64,000 nt of DNA from Nannochloris sp. 'desiccata' (Eukaryota > Chlorophyta > Trebouxiophyceae > Chlorellales > Chlorellaceae): contig JAGTXX020000011.1 of NCBI GenBank assembly GCA_019044685.2, positions 558,001 to 622,000 on the forward strand. The letters run 5' to 3'. Below the pieces are notes generated by a model. That model made no database searches and was not told the DNA's origin. It saw only the letters and a list, made by a program, of their open reading frames with translations. The position numbers and the translations under genes are program-made. Of the stretch, positions 21,309-31,230 are shown piece after piece (positions within the stretch are counted from its first letter, which is position 1; every line of letters starts with the position of its first letter).

Positions 21309-21684
21309 ATTTGCTGCTTCCTTTTTCTGATGTGATTTTCCCTTAAACTTGTATTTTTCTTCCTTTTTTGTTTTTTATCCTTTTGAAACTTGAGCGCTGA
21401 GAGATGATATGATGATGGTATACTAATACTGCTTTTGCGGATTGATTGATGTATGACTTGGTTATTATTTTTACTTACCATATCCTTGAGAATACACTGG
21501 GTTTGAGCTCAGTTTGTAAGAGACGATTCGAATATATAGTTGATTTGAAACTGCCATTGGGCACCGTCCCTCGAGGGAAAGTTGGCTCTCAGAGTCTGAT
21601 TTTTCAAACTTAAGCTTAAATTCAGCGAATCCAAAGCATTTGTAATAATCTTTTCTTCCGTACGGAATATTTATACACACCTTC
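21309..21684. promoter_or_regulatory. Gap between the CURT1-like and ICMT genes
   Basis: 376 AT-rich bases: the CURT1-like 3' UTR and the ICMT promoter, both plus strand. A TGTAA lies at 21515-21519. Nothing else stands out. Confidence 0.35.
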
Positions 21685-22438
21685 ATGTGGGATCCATACC
21701 AACTATTTGTGGGATCCTTGCTATTATTTCACATTTCCGAATTTAGCCTTGCAGCGTTTTTCAACCCAAACCTAATAGAACGAGCATGTACGTTCTTATA
21801 TCCAATACGAAATATTTTACTGCAATTTTCTATCTCCTTACATATCCCTCTCCTTACTCTGTGCGATTGTTTTATCTTATCAGCATTGCTCATCAGCGGC
21901 CCCTACCTTGCCGCCATGTCTATCGCCTCTCTCGAATACTGGCTTGAGCAGACTTACTTCCCTTGGATGAAACGCCCATGGGTCACTAGTATGGGCATAT
22001 TTCTCGTTGTAGCTGGTGAAATTCTACGTAAATCTGGGATTATTACAGCTAAACACAATTTTACACATAGAGTTCAGTTAAAACATCGTCCTGAACATAG
22101 TTTAGTAACAACTGGGATTTATAGCTATATGCGGCATCCAGGGTATGCAGGATGGGTCTTGTGGGCAATAGGAACGCAAGTTATGCTATGTAATCCTATA
22201 TGTGCACCGCTATTTACATATGTGGTAAGAAAATTAGTCAATCTTAAATTTTTCTTTTGTGCTCAACCGCTGTTTGCTTGTCATCATCGCTTCCCTTCCA
22301 TTGACCCTTCAATTGCAGTGCCTACGTTTTATGAAACGTAGAATAACTATAGAGGATCAACTTTTGCGTACATTTTTCGGTGATGAGTGGTCGGCATGGA
22401 GAAAAAAAGTTCCTAGTGGTCTACCTGCCATTCCATAA
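21685..22438 (+). CDS. ICMT: Protein-S-isoprenylcysteine O-methyltransferase
   Basis: Exons 21685-21787, 21884-22224 and 22319-22438 give 187 residues, close to plant ICMT length. The enzyme sits in the ER membrane and uses S-adenosylmethionine to methylate the C-terminal prenylcysteine of CAAX proteins such as small GTPases. Diagnostic features are FHISEFSLAAFFNPNLIERA at the start, YLAAMSIASLEYWLE, the SAM-binding TTGIYSYMRHPGYAGW, and the C-terminal IEDQLLRTFFGDEW, then VPSGLPAIP. Intron 1 is 96 bases, divisible by three and free of in-frame stops, so a retained form would stay open and add 32 mostly hydrophobic residues. I chose the spliced form because it restores family alignment. Confidence is high. 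Confidence 0.92.
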
Positions 22439-22747
22439 AATAAAATATTTGAACGCTAATTATTTAATCCTTATATTGCGGGTTTTTGCTATTTGTTTCT
22501 GCACTCAATAAAGAGATATAACACAAAAAGAAAACAATAGTAATCAAATATAATCTAATCGCTGCGCATATTATAAAAAAGCAGGTACGAAGAGAACAAA
22601 AAAAAAAAAGGCGCTCGAGAATACATGGAAAAGAAAGTGAAGCAAATGCAACAATAGCAAAAAGGCATAGAGAAATTGCTTCCCTAGGAAAGTGATTATT
22701 AGTAATAGGTAAAATTCCACTGTTTAGTGCATCTTATATCTCAATCT
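22439..22747. other. Gap between the convergent ICMT and Cys-containing unknown genes
   Basis: 309 AT-rich bases that should hold the 3' UTRs of both genes. Includes an A-run near 22600. No gene is seen. Confidence 0.35.
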
Positions 22748-23443
22748 CTAAACATCCTGAAAGTCTTTTGCATAGTCCCTCCAAGGTGCTTCCTTCTCAC
22801 CACCAACATCATAGCCACTACTATTTGCTGCCCAATGCACCTCAGAACAAGATCTGGGGTTTGTCATTCTATTTCCTTTGAATAAGCGTGATAAAAGACC
22901 TACTTCTCGGCTGCTTTGACCTTCATACGGAGAGACAGCAGAGGCCACAGATGTAGCTGGCGGCGGTGTGTCACATCGAACTCTATTTCTTTTATTTTCT
23001 GGCAGAAACCCTTCCTGTAAGTCTTCCGCCAGTCTAATGACCTGCTCTAAAGCTTCACCCATATCTGAAGATTGAGGCTGACGCTGGCCTTGTTTATTGT
23101 AGCCCTCTTGTTGTTCTCCTTCGAGAACGGGAGGGCCGGTGCCGGCATAGCTCGTAACTTCTTCCTTTAGTTGTTCATCAACCATAGGCTCTCTTCCCGG
23201 GCAGTTTAATAATCTCTTCCTCAGCATCTCGCATCGTTTAATTGGCACCCCATCCTCTCCAATTTCTGTTTGGCACTCTAATTGTGTAAAAAAGCTATAA
23301 TGACATCCTCTAGGGCTATGCTCAGCGCACAAGCTGGGCCGTTCGCACCAAGGTTGCACGCCAGTGTCGGAGGCTCTATGCTCAGCGCATACGCTGGGCC
23401 GTTCCCACCAGGGTTGCACACCAGGGTTGTCGGAGTTACTCAT
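22748..23443 (-). CDS. Unknown protein resembling plant Mal d 1-associated proteins
   Basis: A single-exon 231-residue protein without a signal peptide or membrane segment. The best conserved stretch is LECQTEIGEDGVPIKRCEML followed by RKRLLNCPGREP at about residues 54-86. Its pattern of spaced cysteines with CE...LL.CPGR.P recalls the C-terminal motif of the poorly described plant Mal d 1-associated protein family; this is from memory of the family and is only moderately firm. The N-terminus contains two tandem 20-residue units (GVQPWWERPSVCAEH and GVQPWCERPSLCAEH), from a 60-base duplication. The C-terminus is charged. No enzymatic motif is visible. The function is unknown. Confidence 0.6.
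   Translation of the reverse strand: MSNSDNPGVQPWWERPSVCAEHRASDTGVQPWCERPSLCAEHSPRGCHYSFFTQLECQTEIGEDGVPIKRCEMLRKRLLNCPGREPMVDEQLKEEVTSYAGTGPPVLEGEQQEGYNKQGQRQPQSSDMGEALEQVIRLAEDLQEGFLPENKRNRVRCDTPPPATSVASAVSPYEGQSSREVGLLSRLFKGNRMTNPRSCSEVHWAANSSGYDVGGEKEAPWRDYAKDFQDV
23316..23423. repeat. 60-base tandem duplication inside the 22748-23443 gene
   Basis: Copies begin at 23316 and 23376 with a period of exactly 60 bases (20 codons), so the frame is kept. They differ at a few positions, including Trp to Cys and Val to Leu changes. Confidence 0.85.
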
Positions 23444-23751
23444 CTAATCTCGTGTCCTCTGATACCTGCGAGCAATTCCCTGCTTCAAGGCAGGCAAATG
23501 TTTTAGATTCCCATATATCCTTGGTCTTGAAAGGAATTAGGCAAAAAAATGTAAATGGCTGCAACAAATCAGGACCTCAGATTTTCCGAGTGTGAGTATG
23601 GTTTTGTCACCCTACCTACCTTCAAGTTAGATGCCAAGGTTTGGCATATAGAAAAAATATGATTTTATATAGATCTAGATAAATGATTACATCAAAGCCA
23701 TCTAAAAGACAGGGAAAACGCAATAACTGTCATACTATAAATTCATTTTTT
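23444..23751. promoter_or_regulatory. Gap between the 22748 gene start and the IDM1-like stop
   Basis: 308 bases, the promoter of the minus-strand unknown gene and the 3' UTR of the IDM1-like gene. TTACA at 23687-23691 is a minus-strand TGTAA, 61 bases past the IDM1-like stop. Confidence 0.4.
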
Positions 23752-26700
23752 TTAACTAGTTTGGTTGGCACCAGCATCGGTGTCAATGTTCATCGTCTCT
23801 AAACTCTCTAAACCAGCCGCCTCCACTGCTGCTTTTTTGCCACCATTATCAACGACCGCAGCTCCTGCAACCATGGCTTGCTCCATTAACCTTTCATAAG
23901 ACCCTCCATTCTCCATCGCAGCGACAGCATATCCTTCAACTGCAGGTCCATCAACTGCCGCCATCGACGGCATTTTCTGAACTATTTTAACTTCTCCTGC
24001 TACCTCAGGTGCAGGTGGAGCGGGAAGTACGTCTTTGGGTGCCTCTTCACCAGAAGCAACAGCCACCGCAGTCACTAAATCATGTAGTGCGTGCCTCACA
24101 CCCAAAATATCCTCTGGTGGCGGTATTGGTCGCAATATATGATGTCCTTCTGCAGGCACTGTATTCTCCACTACCTTCCACAACACCTCAGTACCGGGAA
24201 ATACTAATATCCGCAACTGTTGTTTTGCCATAGCGACCTCCTCTTCAGGCATATCTATAAAATTAAAACCATTCTTCCATGTTTCGACTGTTTCATGCGC
24301 AGCAGGCAGTACAAGTTTATGTACACCTGCTTCAGATAACAAATTCAAAAACAAACTCACGAGAACACGTGCATGCCCTTGTCGTCGAGCGGTAGAACGG
24401 GTGGCAATTAACGGCAGCTCAGCGTATTGAGGACCAAAAACGCGAGAAGTGGCAGCAACGACCGGTTTCCCCTTGTAGCGTAAAAGCAAAGTGTACACGC
24501 CACGATAATCCCAATCCCCATACTGCTGAGCGTAAAGCATTAACGGGAGGAGATCAGTGTTGGTCGTTTGTTCAATGATGGGGTCAAACGACTCTTGTAA
24601 AATCTCAGCAGCAGCTTTAATGGCATGTGTGGTACCCGCTCGGCCATCTTTGCCATTAAGAACTTGCCATGTGTAGCCTGCGTTGTGTAAAGTAGCACCG
24701 AAAGAGGAAGTTGAAGGGAGGGAAGGGAGGAAAGGATTATTTGCAGAAGGGATTCCAGCAGCAGCTGCTCCACTGGCGGCAGCATTGCCAGCAGAGGCAG
24801 CAAGAGCTGCAATGTCCATGCCTGCTGGAGGAGGACCTGCTTCTGCTGCAGCGTCAGCATATGCCAACTCAGCTACTGCATTCCCAGCATCTTCAACACC
24901 ATCCATATTCTCATCCTCTGCCATATCAGCTGCAGCGAGTGCTGCTGCCGCTGCCTGCATTGCCGCAATCGCTGCACTCTCTGCTGCTGCTACTACTTTC
25001 TCGGCACTTGGCAGCCCATGCTGAGGCACGATTACTCCTGACTTTTGCTGTTGTTGAGAGAGAGATCCAGAAGATCCAGGTAATTGTGACCTTGGTTGAC
25101 CATCTTCACTACTAAACACAACTGGAATTTGACCAGCAGACACATGTTTTCTTAAAATTCCATGAATCTTCCCGCAGCCTGTACTACAAAACCAATCTCC
25201 TTCAGGTAAACCGTCTAAAGTAGCCATTCCAGCAGCAGACATACACCCTACGTGGAACTCCCGTTCACACTGATCGCACAGCATCATGGTTCTGGGTCCA
25301 AAGTCTCGTTGGAATTCTGGATCATAGCACAGCACGCAGCCGCCAGCGCCAGGGCCTGGTTCGACCCCGGTCCCTTCATCATCATCGTCGATTCCTAAAT
25401 CAGCTGTTTCATCCATTTCCGGGGTAGGTAATGCAGGAGCTATAGCTTTGAGATTGCGGCCATCGTCGGTGAAAATGCATTCATATGGTTGGCGGCGTTG
25501 TGAGTGTCCGGCATGGGACTCGAATTGCGAACACGAGAGGACCTTACTACAGCACTCACAGAGAATGCCTGATTGCCCAGAAGGGTTAAGAACTGCAGTA
25601 CCGGAAAGTACAACGCTGCCACGGTTCATGTAGCGGAGGGCTTCACCATGTTGAAGACCGCCTTCGCCGACTTCAAAAAGACGTTTATTGCGATTAAGAT
25701 TTCTGGTAGGTCTGTTTGCATTACGACGCATTGCTGAGGGGGCCATCATGTGAACACGGCCACCGGCACCACTTCCTGCAAATCCACCTAATCCGAAACT
25801 AACACCATCGAATCCACCACCACCAGCACGGCTCCCTCTCCCTCGGCCACGGGTCCCACCGCGTCCACCGTCAGCCGGGGGGCGGCCTCTTTTTCCTCTC
25901 CCACGACCTCTGCCTCGACTAATACTGGTACCACCAGCACGTGAATTAAACATCGCTTTACGCTGAAAATCTGCAATACATGCTGGACAATACCACTGCC
26001 CTGTAGGGACATCAGTCAGCGAGGCGCATTCCAGATGATACGCTGAGGTACACCCATCGCAACACAATAAATCTCCGCCTAGTTTACACGCCATGCAGTG
26101 ATCCATATGTACATCTGCATCTGCAGCAGCATCTGACATCATCACATTGAGTAAATCGCGCAGACTGTGTTCTGGATATTCCTCCAAATAGATGGAATCC
26201 GCGGGGCGGCGGTCGCTACTCCCAGCATGAATTTCAAAATCTGTCGGCGTGACTTCCACAGCGCCTTTGCAGGCACTACAGTAGCATCTAATACTTCCTT
26301 TTTCAGTAATTTCACCGGTCTGAACCAAACGGCCACTGCTTTTGGCTTTATATAAAATTTTCTTTCCTGCAAGTAATGACGTCTTTAGGAGTTGTTGAAG
26401 TTTTGCAGGCTGTCCTCGTCGCATTTGTAACATAGCTCTACCAAGGCTAGCAAGCTTGACAAAATCTTCGTTATAGGCAGATAAATCGACTACTGGAGGG
26501 ACGAAATTTCCAGTACGATACGGACCGCGAGCACCGCCGCCGATGCTGCTGCCACCGCCTCCACTAGGCAAAGTGCCATAGCTACTGCCACTTGGCATTG
26601 TGCCAGGCTTTCCAATGCCGCTAGCTCCAGGAAGATATATATCCTCAAAATATTCCTCTAAAACAGGGTCAATACCTATCAATCCTCCTACAGGGGTAGG

Positions 26701-27941
26701 ATCAGAAGCTCCAAACGGGTGCAAGTGCAGCGGCAAGTGTTCTTGGCCGACGGTGGCTGCTGCTGCTTGCGCTGCTTCTTGGCCATATCTCCCAGCTAAT
26801 AGCCAGAGTTTCTTGGCCATAAGAGCAACAGAAGGTTTGCGCATTGTAAATGCACCTAAACGCAAGGCAGAAAAGGCTAAACGTAACAAACGAGCGTGGA
26901 TATTATTGCCCTTGTATGCAGGCAATCGCTGATCGATGCCTTGCTCTACTTGTAGAACATCAGCACATGCAGCTGCCATCTCAATAAGACTGGGAATATC
27001 AGCTCCAGCATCTTCGAGAGTTTCAGGACGGTCTGCGTTGCGGCCAAAGCTAGGCTTGGTTCCTCCAGGGCTAGCAAGAAAGCCGCCAGCGGCAGCAGTG
27101 CTCCGATGAGCAGCAGCAGCAGCAGCAGCAAGTGATGGTACAGTTCGGTGAGCTATCGAGGAATAGTTTTCGACATACGGCCGTGTTTGTCTTTTCTTAG
27201 GTAAATGGTCGATTTCATTGAGCCTAACAGAAGGTTTCGTGGCTCTCCTGCTTCGCTCCCCACTAGCACCAGCTGCAGGCGATGTTTCGTCACTGTTGGC
27301 AGCTGGGAAAGCCCTGGCTTGCTGTGCTCCTAGAGCAGGCTCAGCTGCAGCCGGTTCTACAGATCCACTACGAATCTTTTTATTGGTATTTTCTTCTGCT
27401 GTAGGGCTGCCCGGAAAGCCAATAGCCTTCCTTTTCACAGCCGCTGGAGAAGGCTTTGTGCCGTTGGTAACGGTGACTGAAGCGAGGTAAGCGTTTTCTA
27501 AAGCAGCCTGCTCGTAGATTCTAAGGAACGCTGCTTGTTCTTCTACAATTGGAGGCGACATCGAGTCGTGCGTGCTATGTTCAAAGGCAGCTGTATGGGC
27601 TATGGCTGCTTCGGCAGCTGTGGCGGCAGCTCGTCGGCTGCGGCGACCATTGGTATCTGCTGCCGCAGCGTCCGGCTGGGCATCTATCATGGCCAGCTGT
27701 TTGTTGAGTTTAGGCTGCAAATGAAGAAGAGGAGTTAATTAGATAATTTACGGCGAGAACACAGAGAGAGTGCTAAGAATAACGCCCAAAAATAATATTC
27801 TGCACCGTGACGGCAACAAACCTTTGACAAGGAGGGTTGTAATGAACCGTTTGCTGCAGGCGGCTCCGGCGTGGCCGCTTTATAACCTCCATTGGATGCT
27901 TTGGAGCCCTTTTTGCTTCCAGAAGGCTTGGAACCCGCCAT
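23752..27941 (-). CDS. IDM1-like Jas-PHD-Jas-PHD-GNAT chromatin regulator
   Basis: Exons 27822-27941 and 23752-27714 join in phase 0 and give 1360 residues. Two modules repeat the same pair of domains. The first is a Jas-type domain (IRCYCSACKGAVEVTPTDFE with FEIHAG, about 488-563) and a PHD finger (HCMACKLGGDLLCCDGC to WYCPAC, about 579-620). The second is GILCECCSKVLSCSQFESHA (about 742-800) and a PHD finger (CVLCYDPEF to WFCSTGCG, about 833-888). An RGRGRG-rich stretch between them should bind nucleic acid. A GNAT acetyltransferase-like fold follows (VYTLLLRYKGKPVVAATSRV, then RRQGHARVLVSLFLNLL, about 1100-1205). In plants IDM1/ROS4 reads histone marks and acetylates H3 to guide active DNA demethylation. 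The same chemistry is inferred here, not shown. Confidence 0.8.
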
Positions 27942-28119
27942 CCTACACCTTTTATAGCTTTAAATTATGTTGACCATACCCTTATATTGTCCTGGCTGTT
28001 GTAAATCCTTTGGTTCTTCATCAATATAGCCATCTGCATGTGAATAAAATTATAAGAGGTTAGCGCCACCTTGAGTGGTTATATTGAGCCACAAAATAGT
28101 TTTTAAATTCAAATTGCAG
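27942..28119. promoter_or_regulatory. 5' flank of the IDM1-like gene
   Basis: Short AT-rich region upstream of the minus-strand IDM1-like start and just before the probable small gene at 28120. An ATG at 27967 opens 11 plus-strand codons and could be the first exon of that gene, but it lies only 25 bases from the IDM1-like start codon. Confidence 0.3.
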
Positions 28120-28547
28120 TTTTTATCAGTTGAGGAAAACGAGTTTAAGAGCTCTCTAACAGCTGAACCGAGGCATACTGGTGCTACTGTTGATGCATAT
28201 GCACGATTGATGATGCGTATAAAGCGTGCAGCTACCTCATGACAGCTGTGTGGCCGCTCATCTTATTTCAATTTAAAGCAGCATAATTACCTACCTATGA
28301 AGCTTCGGAGCTTGCTGCCAAGTATTTGCAGTGTATTAAAGTGAATTTGGACGAGAGAAAAACTCTACATATGCTCGGTTTTAACCTGGAATGGAAGCCT
28401 GACAGTGAAGTTTCTGATGCGCGCAACGCAATTAAGGGCCTGAAATTCGAGTTGGTTCCACTAATAAACACTAAAATTGACAACGCAAAGCCGTTATTGA
28501 TATCTACGAATATAAGTAACAAATTTCAAGGCTCTGCCGCCAATTAA
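28120..28547 (+). CDS. Probable small unrecognised gene, 5' end uncertain
   Basis: Two stretches read as one protein if joined. Exon A (28120 or 28130 to 28225) encodes VEENEFKSSLTAEPRHTGAT and then DAYARLMMRIK. Exon B (28303-28547) encodes ELAAKYLQCIKVNLDERKTL, then HMLGFNLEWKP, and a tail ending QGSAAN and stop. A GT donor at 28226 and an AG acceptor at 28301-28302 give a 77-base intron and agree in phase. Composition looks protein-like: charged, amphipathic, no low complexity. I do not recognise the family. The start codon is not clear; the upstream acceptor signals (ttgcag, tttttatcag) suggest at least one further 5' exon. A decayed gene copy is the main alternative. Confidence 0.4.
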
Positions 28548-28774
28548 CATAGCACATTGTTCTTTAAGCGAAGCCTGAATCCAGTTCCATATGACTCTTG
28601 CAAAGCAGACCTGGCAATTCAATCACAAATATCCAATTGTAGAAAACTCTAGAGCTGTTTAAGTCGTCGTGTAGCCGATTTTAGTCCTGAATACATCTCC
28701 AACTTACATCCTTAGCGATCACTTAGTGAGCTCGATTACTTGCTTTAGCTCCCTTTCGACAAGACTTAGAAGCC
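28548..28774. promoter_or_regulatory. Upstream region of the quinolinate synthase gene
   Basis: 227 bases with the 3' UTR of the probable small gene and the nadA promoter and 5' UTR. No motif was assigned. Confidence 0.3.
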
Positions 28775-30847
28775 ATGAACGCAACCTTCTCCACTAGATC
28801 TACCTTCTTAGACAACTATGCGCTGCGCCGCAGCGTTAGCCAGCCCCCTGTAGCCTCTCGCACTCCTGCCCGCTGCAATAGACAGCGAGGGTTGCTCGTG
28901 CGTGCAGCTGCTGTAGAAACCTCTCAGAATACAGCTGCAGTCCAATTCCCGTCTCCCACCATGGCAGCGGCAGCTACCAAACTCCAGGCAGCTTCTGATG
29001 CAGCTTCCCGTTCACGCATCCTCTTAGAATTCGCACAAGCTGCGCCTGCACCACCTGCATCTCTCCGCTGTGACGCTAATCGAGTGATGGGATGCACTGC
29101 CCAGGTGTGGCTTTCTGCTAAATTAGGCGCAGATGGCCGTGTTACCTTTTATACAGACTCTGACGCAGCTTTAACGAAAGGTTTAGGTGCCATCTTGGCT
29201 AGTGGGCTCTCTGCTTTAACCCCCGAGGAGGTGCTTGCAGTCGACCCCGGTTGCTTGTTAGCTTTGGGCCTTGGCGATGCAGTGCTCACTCGCTCCCGTA
29301 CAAACGGGTTCTTAAATATGCTTGAAGCTGCGAAGAAGCTGTCCCGTGGATTTATGGGCGAGCTTCCTCAATTCCCTTCTCTTGTAATCTCCAGAGCAGG
29401 CACATCTGCCAGTGGAGCGTTTGCAGAGGCGCAAAATGCGTTTTTACGCCCAAACCCTGCGACTATCGACGCTCTAACCACGGTTTTGGAACAAAAGAAG
29501 ATTGGTGTTGTAGCTCATTTCTACATGGATCCAGAAGTACAGGGTGTATTGAGTTCTGCAGCTGAGCGGTGGCCACATGTGAAGATCTCCGACTCGTTAG
29601 TCATGGCAGACGGCGCTGTGAAGATGGCAGAAGCTGGATGTACCACTATTATGGTGTTGGGTGTCGATTTTATGTCTGAAAACGTCCGCGCGATTCTTGA
29701 TGAGGCTGGTTATAGCCATGTCAACGTGTACAGAATGTCCGCCGATGCTATTGGCTGTTCGTTAGCAGAAGCAGCAGAAAGCCCTGCATATGAAAGCTAT
29801 TTATCTCAAGCTGGAGAGACACCTAACTCTCTCCACGTGGTGTACATCAACACCAGTTTAAAAACTAAAGCGCTTGCGAATGAGGTTGTACCGACAATCA
29901 CCTGCACGTCTTCAAACGTAGTACAAACGGTATTGCAAGCATTTGCTCAAGTACCCCATGCAAATGTCTGGTATGGACCTGATACCTACATGGGTCGCAA
30001 TTTAGCTCAGCTTTTTACGTCCTTGGCAACAACGGCAACACCGGATGAAGTACAAGCTCTCCACCCTGACCACACTCCAGGAACAATTGCTGCGTTATTA
30101 CCCCGTTTACGCTACTTTGATCAAGGTACATGTATCGTGCATCACTTGTTTGGTGGAGAAGTGTGTAAACTTGTTCGTGAGGGGTACAGCGATGCTTACA
30201 TTGCAGCTCATTTTGAAGTTCCCGGGGAAATGTTCACATTAGCTATGGAAGCACGCAGCACGCGGAGCATGGGTGTCGTTGGCTCTACCCAAAACATCCT
30301 CGATTTCATCTCTGCCCGTTTATCTGAAGCATTAGACCGCCCATTTCCCGATCAACTCAAATTTGTGTTGGGTACTGAAGTAGGCATGATCACTTCAATT
30401 GTCAGAAAAGTACAATCAATGCTGGAAGAAGCAAAAAGAGATGATGTCGCTGTAGAGATCGTATTCCCGGTTTCTTTAGACGCTATTACCACTGATAAAC
30501 AGACCACTGCAGATGGGAAGCCTGTCACATTACCTGGCGGTATGTCTGTAGTGCCTGGGCCTGCCTCGGGAGAAGGGTGCTCATTAGAAGGCGGGTGTGC
30601 ATCTTGCCCTTACATGAAAATGAACAGCCTCGATGCGCTGATGTATGTTTGTGATAAAGTAGGTAATGGCGCAGGTGAAGCAATGCTTGAGGCGTTTAAA
30701 CCGAGACCTTATGAGGAATTAGTAGGTGGAAAGACCATGGCACAGGCAGGGTGTATTCCTATATTACATATGAGAGGATTCCAGACCGGGAAGAGGTTGC
30801 CTGATGCGTTGATTGAGGATATTACTACCCGTCATGGTAAGATATAA
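28775..30847 (+). CDS. NADA: Plastid quinolinate synthase with SufE domain
   Basis: An intronless 690-residue protein. A transit peptide of about 45 residues comes first. It is followed by a SufE domain (about 65-195) whose active cysteine sits in RVMGCTAQVWL; SufE activates the cysteine desulfurase to supply sulfur for Fe-S clusters. The rest is NadA, which condenses iminoaspartate with dihydroxyacetone phosphate to quinolinate in de novo NAD synthesis. Motifs include VVAHFYMDPEVQ, KISDSLVMADGAVKMAEA, YINTSLKTKA, TITCTSSNVVQT, VWYGPDTYMGRNLA and the C-terminal GCSLEGGCASCPYMKMNSL. Cysteines in TITC, GTC and the CxxCP segment include the likely 4Fe-4S ligands. The fusion of both parts is the standard plant and green-algal form. 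Confidence 0.95.
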   Translation: MNATFSTRSTFLDNYALRRSVSQPPVASRTPARCNRQRGLLVRAAAVETSQNTAAVQFPSPTMAAAATKLQAASDAASRSRILLEFAQAAPAPPASLRCDANRVMGCTAQVWLSAKLGADGRVTFYTDSDAALTKGLGAILASGLSALTPEEVLAVDPGCLLALGLGDAVLTRSRTNGFLNMLEAAKKLSRGFMGELPQFPSLVISRAGTSASGAFAEAQNAFLRPNPATIDALTTVLEQKKIGVVAHFYMDPEVQGVLSSAAERWPHVKISDSLVMADGAVKMAEAGCTTIMVLGVDFMSENVRAILDEAGYSHVNVYRMSADAIGCSLAEAAESPAYESYLSQAGETPNSLHVVYINTSLKTKALANEVVPTITCTSSNVVQTVLQAFAQVPHANVWYGPDTYMGRNLAQLFTSLATTATPDEVQALHPDHTPGTIAALLPRLRYFDQGTCIVHHLFGGEVCKLVREGYSDAYIAAHFEVPGEMFTLAMEARSTRSMGVVGSTQNILDFISARLSEALDRPFPDQLKFVLGTEVGMITSIVRKVQSMLEEAKRDDVAVEIVFPVSLDAITTDKQTTADGKPVTLPGGMSVVPGPASGEGCSLEGGCASCPYMKMNSLDALMYVCDKVGNGAGEAMLEAFKPRPYEELVGGKTMAQAGCIPILHMRGFQTGKRLPDALIEDITTRHGKI

Positions 30848-31230
30848 AAGTCCAATATCGTCATTATCATCGTTATTATTCTAAAGAAGAGTTATTATTT
30901 TAATTGGGTTGTTGGGTTCTTCAAACTGAAGAGGCACAGTCGCCCAGCGGGGGAGTTGGAATCTTTCCCTTCGCTTTCGTTTGCTTTCTTGCTTTATTTT
31001 TCTCGATTCTTATATTAATGTATTCATTCTTAGCGTATCATCTTGATGGTACGTATGTAATTTGTTGAAGAACTGATTTTGGACAGAGAGAATTAGAGGG
31101 CGGCACGCTGGGTGCGCCAAGGTGGCAGGAGCAGCTTTTCACTGCATAGTATAACTATTCGGAAGCGACAGGGCCGTAAAGCAGTTCAATAAATTCAAAA
31201 TGACGTAGCACAGGGCCCTTATCTGAAATA
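30848..31230. promoter_or_regulatory. Gap between the nadA and CHY zinc-finger genes
   Basis: 383 bases with the nadA 3' UTR and the promoter of the next plus-strand gene. A TGTAA lies at 31056-31060. No other structure was noted. Confidence 0.35.
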
